Source: Panax quinquefolius (taxonomy: Eukaryota > Streptophyta > Magnoliopsida > Apiales > Araliaceae). Taken from it: DNA of 64,000 nucleotides. The first letter of the stretch is position 1, and each line of letters opens with the position of its first letter. The stretch spans positions 50,148,617 to 50,212,616 of the forward strand of contig CM035173.1 of assembly GCA_020205615.1 (NCBI GenBank), in the 5' to 3' direction. This document shows positions 11,043 to 24,267 of this stretch, piece after piece. The translations under genes and the position numbers were made by a program. The notes under the pieces are model-generated. The model saw nothing but the letters and a program-made list of their open reading frames with translations. It was not told the origin of the DNA and ran no database searches.

Positions 11043-12290
11043 TTGTGGCAGTATTTAAGAATGACATCTAAAATTTTTGAGATAAGCAATGGAGCACATA
11101 CGACCATTGAGACACCGCCATCCAATAACCAGGATAATGTGCATCAAGAAGGTAATAATCCTCCTGTAAACAACAACACCGACCAAATGATTAACGATGA
11201 GATATTTAGAAGCTTTCTACAATTCATGCAACACCAAACGAGAGATACTCCTATTCAAAATACAGGTGGAAACAATGGTAACTCACGGTTAGTCACTACT
11301 AAACAATTCAAGTAGTTGGGACCACCGGAGTTTTTAGGAAAGCCAGAGCCACTTAAGGCAGAGGAATGGATTAAGCAGATTACTAAGATATTTGATGTCT
11401 TGGGATGCACTGAAGAGTAAAAGGTTTCCTTCGCCACCTTTATGTTACACGGAGAGGCATATTACTTATGAAAATCTGTAAAACGTACTCATCTGTCCGC
11501 ACTTAAGATTTCTTAGGAAAAGTTCGAAGAATTGTTCAATAACAAGTACTTTCTAGAAAGTATTCGTCACAAGAAGGAGATGAAATTCATCAAGCTGGAG
11601 CAGAACAATATGACTGTATCGCAATACGAGGCAAAGTTTACGGAGTTATCTCAGTTTTCATTCCATTTAGTAGATAACGAGGAGCTTATGAAGCGAATGT
11701 TTTTGCGAGGTTTGAAGCCCGAAATTCGTCAATACATCATTTCTCACAAACTTTTATTTATATTTAGATGTTGTAAATAGGGTTCAGTTATTGGAACGCG
11801 ATAATGAGTCAGTCAAACCAAAAGATAGCAGCCGAAAAAATGATAGTGGTTATACCAGTGGCAACAGTCATCAAAGCGGTGATAACAAATGTGGAGGAAA
11901 TCATTATGCCATAAATGGTAACCACTTTGGTGGTAATCCTGGCCAAGATAATAGAACAAATGAGTCAAGTGGAAATTTCAACAGTAGAAAATTCAATAAT
12001 AATGGAAAGAAAGCAGCACTAGCACCCATTTTTAAGGAAGGAGAACGACCACCGGTCGTATGCTACAAATGCTGACATGAGGGACACATTAGTCCAAATT
12101 ATATACAGCAACCCAAAGTGTCAATTATGGAAAGGAAGGTCATTTAGCTCGATTTTGTCATGCAGCGAAGTTAAGTCCAGCTGGGACAGTGACACCAAAG
12201 ACTGTCCCGGACAAGTAAAAATCGAAAGTTCAATGGAGAGCGTTTGTCGTCACCTCCCAAAGAGAGAGGAACTCGAACGAAGTTATCACA
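11043..12290 (+). pseudogene. gag: gag of element A, degenerate
   Basis: Capsid/nucleocapsid region. The N-terminus, rich in Asn, Gln and Thr (from an ATG near 11,061), is followed by the capsid homology region with EEWIKQITKIFDVLGC and KFIKLEQNNMTVSQYEAKF (about 11,360-11,650) and RMFLRGLKPEIRQY (about 11,690). Next comes a Ser/Asn/Gly-rich linker, then two decayed CCHC zinc knuckles (CYKC at about 12,061 and a second near 12,130). In-frame stops occur at 11,313, 11,418, near 11,468 and near 11,512, and there are frameshifts near 11,775 and 12,075. Comparison with the gag of element C (58,127-59,156) shows that three of the stops replace Gln or Trp codons. Confidence 0.9.
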
Positions 12291-12293
12291 GGT

Positions 12294-12592
12294 ATGATAA
12301 TCATAAACTCGTGTGAAGTCTATACCTTATTAGATACCGGTTCTACCCATTATTTTATTTCATCTGCTTGTCCTCAACGTTTAAATTTGACTCTAGAGAA
12401 ATTAGACTTTGACTTATCTGTTGAAACTCCGTTGGGAGAAACCTTCATTACCTCCACTATTTATAAATCTTTTGTGATTTAAGTCGACACTTTCACATTA
12501 CCTATTGATCTCATCTCTGTGAAAATACTTGCATTTGATGTGATTTTAGGAATTGATTGGTTAACTACTCATCATGCTAAAATTGATTGTTT
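12294..12592 (+). pseudogene. Retroviral-type aspartic protease of element A, 5' part
   Basis: The catalytic signature LLDTGSTHYFIS (Asp-Thr-Gly) lies near 12,325-12,360, and the conserved DVILGIDWL block near 12,537-12,565. This is the protease that cuts Gag-Pol in Ty3/gypsy elements. A TAA at 12,479-12,481 interrupts it. The reading is cut at 12,592 by the CACTA transposon and resumes at 26,810. Confidence 0.88.
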
Positions 12593-13010
12593 CACTACAA
12601 AAAAAATCTTATTTCCAACAAACATTTTCGTCGGTATTAGTCTTATTCCGTCAAAATTAGGTTATTTACGAGGGAACTTTTGGTCGCAAATTCCGTCGTA
12701 ATTACACACGTCGAAAATAAGTCCGTCAAAATTTTTGTTGTAATTGTCTATCTTCGATGGAATTAAGTACGACGTAATTCCATCGTTCATAACCTACATT
12801 CGATGGATTATTTCTGAGGGAATAATTCCATCGGGGATAAGCCCATATAAGTTTGAAGGAATATGTACGACGGACTATTTCTGTCGTAAATAATGAGTAC
12901 TAAATACGACAGAATTTTGTCGTACATAAGCTATTATCGACAAAAATATTTATTTATCAATTAAATCAAAAAACCTTATTTTGACTGAATGTTCATTGAA
13001 ATTACATGAT
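12593..13010. repeat. CACTA left terminal and subterminal repeats
   Basis: After the terminal repeat there are roughly ten short copies of variants of GTCGTAATT, CCGTCAAAAT and CGATGGAATTA in direct and inverted order. In En/Spm elements such motifs bind the accessory protein TNPA and help pair the ends. That role is taken from the family and not shown here. Confidence 0.75.
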
Positions 13011-13329
13011 TCTGTCGAAAATAAATTATTTTTTTTTTTGAATTTTTTTAAAAAAAATCAATTTCTAGGTGTTTAAACCTAATACTTTTGTACCTATAAC
13101 CTATTTCAGCCCAATAACAGTACTATTTCCTATCATTCAACATATATATTCGCCAAATATCTAAACTAAACTAACAATTACAAATAATATATTAACTCAT
13201 CAACAATTACAATAATCTACTAACCCATCAACAATTTCAAATATTAACGAATGTTCCAAAATGTATATACAATTTACAACACTTTCAAAGACTACACTAA
13301 TAAGTACAAATGAATGAATGACAAATGAG
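13011..13329. other. AT-rich CACTA 3' flank, nothing recognised
   Basis: This is AT-rich DNA between the left subterminal repeats and the stop codon of the minus-strand Transposase_24-type gene. It presumably holds that gene's 3' untranslated region and poly(A) signals. No other feature was seen. Confidence 0.5.
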
Positions 13330-15119
13330 TCTATAAACTAGTATAATCATTGCCATCGCCATCACCCTCGCTATCGCCATCGCCATTGCCAGTCCCAGTC
13401 CCCTCGCCATCGCCACCCTGTTCATAAAATTAAAAATAAAAATCATTAGTCCGTATATATGTGAGAAATAAAAAGATATTATTGTTAAATTAAAATAACA
13501 TAAACATAAAGAATAATGAAAATAATATAAACATGTGGACTAATGAAAATAACATAACATGTAGAATACCTGAGTTGGCGGGGGCTGACGAAAAGCCTGC
13601 TCTAGGAGGGTAACCACCATCTGGAGCATTTCTCCACCCAATGCGTCGAATTGCATATGCGGAAAGCCCGTACTCTCTGCAGAGGCCCCAGCTAGAACCT
13701 CCTTAACAAGTTGGTGAAGACAACTTCTGCTACACAGCTGCTGACGAAGAAACACCGGATCGGTATGGAACCTATTCGACACCGCCGCGATCAGCCTCTG
13801 GAGTAACTCGTCGTCCAAGGAAGCGCCTGAATGAGATGGTTCAATAGCTGCTCTCGGACACTGGCGATGGCTAGATCCTACGAAAAATATATATAACATA
13901 ACGTCAATAATTTATAAGTTATGAGAATTTCGTGAAACATAAAGAATTAATATTGTTACCTCCAGGTAGTGTATATGTGGGTATCCTCAGCAAACCCACC
14001 ACTCGATACCTGTCAGTACTACTAGTAGAGGGTATCTTAAGACTCGGCCCATAGTCTCAGCTCCTCATCTCAAGATAAATCAATCTGGGAGTGGGACCCG
14101 TGGAATCTAAGGGCTCAGAACCCCACCTAGCAGCCTCCAATTCAGCTATACGCTAGTCCTGAAGCTTCTAAAATTGGTCCTGTAATTTATATTGTATACG
14201 TGAATTAATTATATCATTTTATTATATTTTGTGAATATTGAGATTTATAACAAGTAAGAGTATTTTTACCCATATAGCTAAAGCTTCCTGAGACAAAGCA
14301 CGCTCCTCCTTAGGCATATGGGCCCGGTCCCAGAACTCTAACATGGTCGGAGCTCTGCCCAAGGTCTGACCCAAGGCCTATAATATACACAGTTAATAAA
14401 TAGTTATTAATGATATTCATGCTAGAATTTGAAAATTTATTTCTAAATACATTATGATTACCGTCGTTGCCTCCACAAAAGATTGCGAGCCAGTCCTGTG
14501 TACTATGCGAAGCTTGGCCCGGTTCTTCTTTTCCTGCTCAGACTTCTTCTGGAAATCTTCAGCCTGCCAGTGCGCACACATAGCATACCATGCGTGATCG
14601 GAGACTATGCGGGGCTAATGAACTATGATGGTGGTCCCGGGCTGGTCATCAACAGCCCAGGCTGGCTGTTTTCGCAACTCATATAGCCAGCCAGAGTAAT
14701 TCACAGCGACATATCCAATAATCACTACATCATTGGTTGTCTGAGAGAGCGCCTCGATAAATCTATAATAAGTCTATAACAAAAGTCTAAAAGTTAGGAA
14801 CTTATTTCTTAAACGCTAAAACTATTGGAAATTATATAATACTGTCTAATTAATATAAACTTATTAACTTATATGAAACTCCCACAACACAGTATCCATA
14901 AAGGAGCGATCGTACCGGTCGTAGTGAGTAAAGCGCATGCACCCGATCGGGAGGTGCGTCAAGCATATCACATTACTAACCTGGGTCTAGTAAACTACAG
15001 TGAAAATATTACAATATGTGTGATACATTATTTGTGTTTTGCAATAACTGAAAGAAATATTAAATTTTGGCTTATGACAATTGATTAACACTTACTGTCC
15101 AGAAGTGACATCCACCGGT
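13330..15119 (-). pseudogene. Ptta/En/Spm (Transposase_24-type) gene of the CACTA element
   Basis: Read right to left, exons separated by AT-rich introns give: CMRFTHYDRYDRSF (about 14,890-14,940); a block ending FQKKSEQEKKNRAKLR and TGSQSFVEATTV (about 14,465-14,760), very like the conserved core of plant Ptta/En/Spm proteins; GRAPTMLEFWDRAHMPKEER (about 14,290-14,370); a block with RIAELEAARWGSEPL (about 13,985-14,190); an exon rich in Leu/Gln (13,560-13,880); and a Gly/Asp-rich tail ending in NDYTSL and a stop near 13,333. Stops occur in the 14,000-14,190 block and near 14,615. The 5' end is cut by the LTR inserted at 15,120. In this superfamily such proteins are accessory, probably DNA-binding. 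Confidence 0.82.
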
Positions 15120-15998
15120 TGTAAGACCCCGACTTTTATGAATAAAGATTAATTTTTCTCTAAATGTTATTTTGAAGAATAAGGTGTGGATTTGATATAA
15201 TGTTATAGTTGTGGAAAATATTTGCAAATTAAGCAAGTTGTCATAAAATATTCGTTTGGTTGGGGAAATATTCATTTTATCAGGGAATATTCGTACGACG
15301 ACACAATCATTGGTGGACCCCACAATAGAATTCTTGTCGGAGTTAGAAAATGACATAAATAACTTTTTATAAAAATAACGACAAAACTTTTACCTTTAAC
15401 TGTTGAAATACTCAGTGATAAAAGTACAGTAATATGCGTGGTTGCATAGTAGCACACGGTATTGTACAGTATCTTTGATTATTGATGCTTACGTGAGAAG
15501 TCACTCAGTTTTATTCAATTATTGCCACAATAATTACTGTATAGTATCTCACATTATTGATTCAATTATTGTCACAGTATCATCTGCACAATATTTTGTA
15601 TTATTAAATCAATAATTGAGACGACAAAGTTATTCATATTATTATTTGTATTATTGACGATATCTAAAAAGTTCTTTCGAGGAAAAGGGTTTGGTCACAT
15701 AATTGCGCGCCAATAAGGAGAAGTCCTTATTGAAAATCCCCCTCTTTCCGGAATGATTTGGTTGTTAATATTGTGGGTTATAATATTAATGATAAAAAAA
15801 TGTTATTAAAAATGTGTTTTGTGAAGCCAAGTAAATTGAGATAAATAGAAGTGTTTTTTATGAAGTATTTGTTGTAAATTTGGCTTATTACATGGATCCC
15901 CACTTACCCATTTTTTTTCAAAATCGTCGGTAGAAAGTTATCTCAGTTTTGTTTTATTACTTACATATATATTATATATTTTTGTGTGTGTGATGTGG

Positions 15999-16039
<41 letters not shown>

Positions 16040-16225
16040 TTAGTTTTTTATATAAAATAGAATATATTATATTTTATTATGCATAGTGCTGCATAGTGTA
16101 ACATAGTAAAATCAAAAAAATTTAAAAGTTTCAGCCGAACGTCGCCCATAAATTTTGAATTACTGTTCACCCGTGATTTTCTAATTCAAATAACATCCTG
16201 CCATTCTCCTATAAATAGGATGCTT

Positions 16226-19200
16226 TGTAAGACCCCGAATTTTATGAAAAAAAAAGTATTCAATTTTTTTTAATTACTATTCATGAGTTACTATTCACGA
16301 GTTAGTATTCACGAGTTACTATTCACGAGTTACTATTCATGAATTACTATTCACGAGTTACTATTCATGAGTTACTATTCACGAGTTACTATTCACGAGT
16401 ACTATTCATGAAGCATGATAATTTTTTTTTAAATGAAGAAGGCATTACTCAATAATTGTTACGATAATTATTGTTCGGGTATTTTATTTTATTGATTCAA
16501 TAATTCTTTGCATTGAAATTTTATATTCTTCGTTGTTTCAATAAATTATCATTACACAATATTTTCCATTATCGAAGCAATAATTCATATTATCTGAATA
16601 ATATTATTAGATAACATTATTGGCAATGTCTAGAAAGTTACGTCTTAAGGAGAGGTTTGGTCACCTAATTGCGGCCAATGAGGAGAAATTCTTATTGAAA
16701 GCCCTCTCTTTCCTTGAACGGCTGTTCCTGTCTTTGTGGTTCTATAATATTATTTGTGAATAATTAATTATTGATTTATATGATGAGAAAAATATTGATT
16801 TTATGTGGATATAGATGGAGAAAATTTTTAATGTGACAATTGTTGAAAATTAATATTTTATCTTTTTCGATAAAATAATTCATTTAAATATATTATTTTA
16901 ATAATATATTAACGGTGATATTTTATAATGAATGTGGGATATATGAGTATACGAGGAGGAAGAATATTTTGTGGCATTAAATGATTAACACATGTTTTGT
17001 GTGTCGGTGGACCCCATTTCTTGACTAAAATTTGATTATAGCCTGTAAAATTGTCCGTTTGTGGATTTCGGTCAATTTCTGTTTGGAATTTGGAAAAACT
17101 TTCTTCTGTAAAGTTGTAGAGAATTGAATTTCCTATAATAAGACGCGAGATTCGAATTTTCTGATAAAAGGGCTATTTATTATGAATTATTGAAGTTCCG
17201 AAGCTCCGAAATAATTGATTTTTGGGAGTTTTAATTAATTATTTTGAGAAAAATGTTTTTGGTGAGTTTGTGAACCTCATTTAACATGTGCTATGGCTGA
17301 AATCAGAGTTCAAAGGTGGGCTAAAGAATTTTGTTTATAAATAATATTATTATATTCAATTTTACGCTTTGGTGTTCTAAGCATTTTCCTATAAATAGGG
17401 TGCTTAGGTTAGAATTGAAAATCACACGAAACCTGAAGTTTTCTCTCTTTTCTCTCGATATTTTGAGGCGTATTCTTGTGAGTATTTTGAGTATACTTTG
17501 AGTATTGCTATACGGTGCAAGTTTTAGATTCGACGTTATATCCGACATTCGATCTTTTCTTTTTGAGGTAAAGGGATAGTAAGGGATTTTAAGGGTTATT
17601 ATGTTTTTTGTTTAGAAATTTTTCTAAACCTTCAAAAATTCTAGAAAAATTTGAAATGATATTTTGATGAGTTTTGTAGAGTGTGTCCAAAAATGGCGAT
17701 TTTTGGATGTATAGATTAGGAGTTATGGATTTTATGAGAAAAGACTATTTTAAAAGTAACTGCTTATAACTCCTTGTGATTAACTCCAAAATTGATGAAA
17801 TTTTTATTGGGAGTACATCTATATAATATCAGTATACCGTGTGAATTTCAGAATTTTTGGATAAAAGTATAATTTATGATAAATGTTTAAATATTCGGTG
17901 GTTTTTGCCATATGAAAAATAGTAAATGAATTTTTAAAATTTTGAGAAAAATATATGGGACTATGTTATGCTAAATCCCAGAAAAGAAATATTTTTGGAA
18001 CTGATTTGGTATTTTTCATGAAAATATTCTAGTTATGAGTAAATAAATTAAATATGTTATGTGAAGTAAGAAAATTGGAAAATATGATTTTATGGCTCGA
18101 GAATCATATATGAGGTATATGGAGATTTTTTATGAGGGTTTTGGTTATTGGTGATGAAATCTTATGAGTTTGGCATTTTATGATGATTAAATGCATTAAT
18201 TAGTAAAGTGTAAACAATTTAATTAAATTGTTTATAAGTTTAAGAAATGATTAAAATATTATTATAATATTAATAATATTAGATTATGAGATTTCTAAGT
18301 GATTTATAACATTTGGATTAAGGTGTTATAAATATGGATATGAATTTTATTATGAAACTTTATCTTTTTAAATCGAGATTTACTATGCACGTGTACGGTA
18401 CTATATGTATTTATACGAGGGTATTATTCACGACAAATTGGTTTCTTCTCCCACCAAATTATCGTTGATTTATGAATCTTACTCTTGAAATTAAAACCAT
18501 GTTTTGATTATATTGTTTTTATATAACATTCTTATAATCCTAATGATGATATTTCTCTTTGACTTGAGTGTAAAGATGGGTAGATTATTGGTATGATCGT
18601 GACCATAGGTTCTCTTTGGCCAGTAGTGCGAAAGTTGAATTGTTGACTGGTATGATCATGACCATTGAATTTACAATTGAATATTTTTAGCTTAAGTGCA
18701 AAGGTGAATTGATCAACATGGTTATAATTATTGTTATATAACTTCTGAAATGATTATGTATTTCTTTGATATTGAATATCTTTAGCATGTAGTGTAAAGA
18801 TGAATTATTGATGAATATCTTTGGCTCGTAATGCAAAGATGACCTGTTGTTGAATATCTTTAGCCTGTAGTGTAAAGATGAACTGTTGATGAATATCTTT
18901 GGCCCGTGGTGCAAAGATGAATTTATTAGTATGATTATGAATAGGAACCGTGATTTGGTATAACCATGATATTTGATGTTTCGAGTAAAGACGGTGATGA
19001 AAATTATCTTCGTCTCCGGATGAGAAGAGGAATTTAGAATCACAATTATGATTATGAGTTATTCATATGATTGTGGAAAGGAATTGTTGATTGATGTTAC
19101 GAGGATAAAACATTGTTGATGGACTTTTAACATGGAGAAGATAATAGATTTTATGGTCTATTTGACTCTTCTAATGGATTGCTCATTCATTTATGACTAT

Positions 19201-20081
19201 GGTTGAAAAGTTTTATCATCTACCATATGTTCTAAATCTTTGATTTATTCTTGATGAAGACTATTGATAATTTATTTATCTTTAGTCATAATATTCTTTT
19301 CTCGAGTTAGTTGTGCTCACCCTTTTTTGTTTCACAATTCCTTTCGAATAATAAAAGTGTAGTTGGGTTGAGCGGGGATAACAAGGGAATATAACGGTGG
19401 TCTATAGTTGTTGAGGTTCTCCTAAAAGAGTATGGAAATAATTTTATTGAGGACTTTAATATGTTGTATTTTATACATCATTTAATAGTTATTTTGGTGA
19501 ATTAAATAGGGAGGCGAACCCAACTTTGGAAGGTGTTTTGTCACTATCATACAAGATGTCTAATGACATACAAACTTCGTGTTATCATAAGACATGGTTG
19601 TGCACATCCACTTGCTTGAGTATATTTACAAGCACTACCTATATAATCTTGGTGTTTGTTTGGAGTATAATACCCAATTAGAGATAGTGGAGATAATGAT
19701 ATGTCGAAGAGAAGACTCACCATTGGGAAGAATATGATAGTAATCTTCTCATTTTTCTTTAGGGTCTATTGGTTCAACCAAGGATAATTCGTGGCCATAT
19801 CATATCTACCATAACCTAAAAGCATGGCCTCCCATATACGAAGGTTTCCTTGAGCACTTCCCAAAGATTCTAATTTCTAAAACAGTTTTTGACTATACCT
19901 TTATGTAAGGTGTCATTGTGACGTGCTACAGTTGGTATATATTTGTATCCAAACTCACAGCATATGTGTTATTGTATTTTGCATGATAATTGTTATAATA
20001 AAGTTGTAGTTGTTTTCCGTACCAAATATTTGACGACTCAGAATGGGTTGGATGGAATGGACCTATTTTGGGGGCGTTACA
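16226..20081 (+). repeat. 5' LTR of element B (3,856 bp)
   Basis: Layout: a 15-16-bp GAGTTACTATTCAC array (16,277-16,412) at the left edge, AATTATTG-type motifs, a TATA box in CTATAAATAGGGTGCTTAGG near 17,391, an array of about 38-bp units (AATATCTTTGGC, GTAGTGTAAAGATGA; about 18,550-18,925) and a conserved 3' end with GAATGGGTTGGATGGAATGG. Compared with family A, the repeat arrays differ in sequence and position while both ends are shared. Confidence 0.92.
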
Positions 20082-20412
20082 TTTGGTATCAGAGCTTAGG
20101 GATATGATCTCTGGCGGAGATCGGGATTAGAACTAGGAGGGGAGAGATGAGTAAATCCTTCGCTAGTGTGTCCTACCTAAGCTTATTTGTTGGTCAGTCA
20201 TAATATCGAGATATTATGTGATATGTTAATTTGTTAAATTAACCCTTGTTTTGAAGCTGTATTCTAGAATGATATCCGAAATACGGGAGATGAAGCGATG
20301 GAGAAATCATGATGACGGGGATATAGAATCGAAATGAAAACAAGGTATTCTCAACTCTTTGAAATACCAGGTACGTAAATTTCGGGGACGAAATTTCATA
20401 AGGAGGTGAGAT
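20082..20412 (+). other. Internal region of element B: primer site, gag start, pol end, polypurine tract
   Basis: Primer site TGGTATCAGAGC lies at 20,084-20,095 and a polypurine tract AAGGAGGTGAGA at 20,400-20,411. Between them the leader is colinear with that of element A, down to the start of gag (an ATG at about 20,270). It then jumps to a piece matching the last 30 or so codons of pol of element A (MKTRYSQLFEIPG, then a frame ending as at 29,898). All other coding sequence is missing. What is left is the minimum for packaging, priming and plus-strand start. Confidence 0.88.
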
Positions 20413-23400
20413 TGTAAGACCCCGAATTTTATGAAATAAAAGTATTCAATTTTTTTTATAATTACTATTCATGAGTTACTATTCACGAGTTACTATTCAC
20501 GAGTTACTATTCATGAGTTACTATTCACGAGTTACTATTCATGAGTTACTATTCACGAGTTACTATTCACGAGTACTATTCATGAAGCATGATAATTTTT
20601 TTTTTTCGTAAATGAAGGCATTACTCAATAATTATTACGATAATTACCGTCATTAAGATTTTATTTTATTGATTCAATAATTCTTTGCGATATTTTATAT
20701 TCTTGTTGTTTCAATAAATTGTCATTACAAAGTATTTTCCATTATCGGAGCAATAATTCATATTATCTGAATAATATTATTAGATAACATTATTTGCAAT
20801 GTCTAGAAAGTTCTATCTAAGGAGAGGTTTGGTTACCTAATTGCGGCGCCAAGATGAGGAGAAATTCTTATTGAAAGCCCCTCTTTCTCTGAGGAACTAC
20901 ACAGTTTGCTGTCTTGTGATTACGTAATATTATTTGTGAATAATTAATTATTGATTTATATGATGAGGAAAATATTGATTTTATGTGGATATAGATGGAG
21001 AAAATTTTTAATGTGACAATTGTTGAAAATTAATATTTTATCTTTTTCTGATAAAATAATTCATTTAAATATATTATTTTAATAATATATTAACGGTGAT
21101 ATTTTTATAATGAATGTGGGATATATGAGTATACGAGGAGGAAGAATATTTTTGTGGCATTAAATGATTAACACATGTTTTGTGTGTCGGTGGACCCCAT
21201 TTCTTGACTGAAATTTGATTATAGCTTGTAAAATTGTCCGTTTGTGGATTTCGGTCATTTTCTGTTTGGAATTTGGAAAAACTTTCTTCTGCAAAGTTGT
21301 AGAGAATTGAATTTCCTATAAAAAGTAGCGAGATTCGAATTTTCTGATAAAAGGGCTATTTATTATGAATTATTGAAGTTCCGAAGCTCCGAAATAATTG
21401 ATTTTTGGGAGTTTTAATTAATTATTTTGAGAAAAACGTTTTTGGTGAGTTTGTGAACCTCATTTAACATGTGCTATGGCTGAAATCAGATTTCAAAGGT
21501 GGGCTAAAGAATTTTGTTTATAAATAATATTATTATATTCAATTTTCTGCTTTGGTGTTCTAAGCATTTTCCTATAAATAGGGTGCTTAGGTTAGAATTG
21601 AAAATCACACCAGAAACTGAAGTTTTCTCTCTATTTCTCTCTCGATATTTTGAGCGTATTCTTGTGAGTATTTTGAGTATACTTTGAGTATTGCTATATG
21701 GTGCAAGTTCGTTCATTGTATCCAAACATTCCATCTCGCTCTTTTTGAGGTAAGGGATAGTAAGGGATTTTAAGGGTTATTATGTTTTTTTGTTTAGAAA
21801 TTTTTCTAAACCTTCAAAAATTCTAGAAAAATTTGAAATGATATTTTGATGAGTTTTGTAGAGTGTGTCCAAAAATGGCGATTTTTGGATGTATAGATTA
21901 GGAGTTATGGATTTTATGAGAAAAGACTATTTTAAAAGTAACTGCTTATAACTCCTTGTGATTAACTCCAAAATTGATGAAATTTTTATTGGGAGTACAT
22001 CTATATAATATCAATATACCGTGTGTGAATTTCAGAATTTTTGGATAAAAGTATAATTTATGATAAATGTTTAAATATTCTAATGGTTTTGGCCATATGA
22101 AAAATAGTAAATGAATTTTTAAAATTTTGAGAAAAATATATGGGACTATGTTATGCTAAATCCCGAAAAAGAAATATTTTTGGGCCCGATTTGGTATTTT
22201 TCATGAAAATATTCTAGTTATGAGTAAATGAATTAAATATGTTATGTGAAGTAAGAAAATTGGAAAATATGATTTTATGGCTTGAGAATCATATATGAGG
22301 TATATGGAGATTTTTGATGAGGGTTTTGGTTATTGGTGATGAAATCTTATGAGTTTGGCATTTTATGATGATTAAATGCATTAATTAGTAAAAGATTAAA
22401 CAATTTAATTAAATTGTTTATAAGTTTAAGAAATGATTAAAATATTATTATAATATTAATAATATTAGATTATGAGATTTCTAAGTGATTTATAACATTT
22501 GGATTAAGGTGTTATAAATATGGATATGAATTTTATTATGAAACTTTATCTTTTCGTGTATTGAGGGTTACTATGCACGATCACGATTACTATGTACGAA
22601 TACGGGGTACTATTCACGACAAATTGGTTTCTTCTCTGACTAAATTATCGTTGATTTATGAATCTTACTCTTGAAATTAAAACCATGTTTTGATTATATT
22701 GTTTTTATATAACATTCTTATAATCCTAATGATGATATTTCTCTTTGACTTGAGTGTAAAGATGGGTAGATTATTGGTATGATCGTGACCATAGGTTCTC
22801 TTTGGCCGATGTCTGCGAAAAGTTGAATTGTTGACTGGTATGATCATGACCATTGAATTTACAATTGAATATTTTTAGCTTAAGTGCAAAGGTGAATTGA
22901 TCAACATGGTTATAATTATTGTTATATAACTTCTGAAATGATTATGTATTTCTTTGATATTGAATATCTTTTTGGCATGTAGTGTAAAGATGAATTATTG
23001 ATGAATATCTTTGGCTCGTAATGCAAAGATGACTGTTGTTGAATATCTTTAGCTTTGTAGTGTAAAGATGAATCTGTTGATGAATATCTTTGGCCGTGGT
23101 GCAAAGATGAATTTATTAGTGTGATTATGAGCGAGGCGTGATTTGGTATAACCATGATATTTGATGTTTCGGTAAAGACAGGTGATGAAAATTATCTTAT
23201 TCTGGATGAGAAGAGGAATTTAGAATCATAATTATGATTATGAGTTATTCATATGATTGTGAAAAGGAATTGTTGATTGATGTTACAGGGATAAAACATT
23301 GTTGGTGGACTTTTAACATGGAGAAGATAATAGATTTTATGGTCTATTTGACTCTTCTAATGGATTGCTCATTCCGCTGCAACTATGGTTGAAAAGTTTT

Positions 23401-24267
23401 ATCATCTACCATATGTTCTAAATCTCTGATTTATTACTGATGAAGACTATTGATAATTTATTTATCTTTAGTCATAATATTATTTACTGAGCTAGTTGTG
23501 CTCACCCTTTTGTTTCACAATTCCTTTCAGGTAATAAAAGTGTAGCTGGGTTGAGTGGGGATAACAAGGGAATATAACGGTGGTCTATAGTTGTTGAGGT
23601 TCTCCCTAAAGAGTATGGAAATAATTTTATTGAGGACTTTAATGTGTTGTATTTTATACATCATTTAATAGTTATTTTTGGTGAATTAAATAGGGTGAGG
23701 CGAACCCAACTTTGGAAGGTGTGTTTGTCACTATCATACAAGATGTCTAATGACATACAAACTCGTGTTATCATAAGACATGGTTGTGCACATCCACTTG
23801 CTGAGTATATTTACAAGCACTACCTATATAATCTTGGTGTTTGTTTGGAGTATAATACCCAATTAGAGATAGTGGAGATAATGATATGTCAAGAGAAGAC
23901 TCACCATTGGGAAGAATATGATAGTAATCTTCTCATTTTTCTTTAGGGGTCTATTAGGTCAACCAAGGATAATTACGTGGCCATATGATATCTACCATAA
24001 CCTAAAAGCATGGCCTCCCATGTATGAAGGTTTCCTTGAGCACTTCCCAAAGATTCTAATTTCTAAAACAGTTTTTGACTATACCTTTATGTAAGGTGTC
24101 ATTGTGACGTGCTACAGTTGGTATATATTTGTATCCAAACTCACAACATATGTGTTGTTGTATTTTGCACGACAATTGTTATAATAAAGTTGTAGTTGTT
24201 TTCCGTACCATATATTTGGCGACTCAGAATGGGTTGGATGGAATGGACCTATTTTGGTGGCGTTACA
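20413..24267 (+). repeat. 3' LTR of element B (3,855 bp)
   Basis: Colinear with the 5' LTR from TGTAAGACCCCG to GTGGCGTTACA. Differences are mostly short indels and substitutions clustered in small GC-containing patches, for example around 20,890, 22,165, 22,550 and 22,810. Arrays: GAGTTACTATTCAC units at 20,462-20,585 and 38-bp units at about 22,770-23,115. Confidence 0.92.

Larger units (their letters stand above)
16226..24267 (+). mobile_element. Element B: short non-autonomous LTR element with 3.86 kb LTRs
   Basis: Two nearly identical LTRs (16,226-20,081 and 20,413-24,267) bracket only 331 bp. TGCTT lies directly outside both ends (16,221-16,225 and 24,268-24,272), so the whole unit integrated as such. 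The LTR ends (TGTAAGACCCCGAATTTTAT ... GGGGGCGTTACA) and the primer site are those of the Tekay-like families here. The close match of the two LTRs, judged by eye, points to a fairly recent insertion. It codes for nothing and must depend on proteins made elsewhere. Confidence 0.93.
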
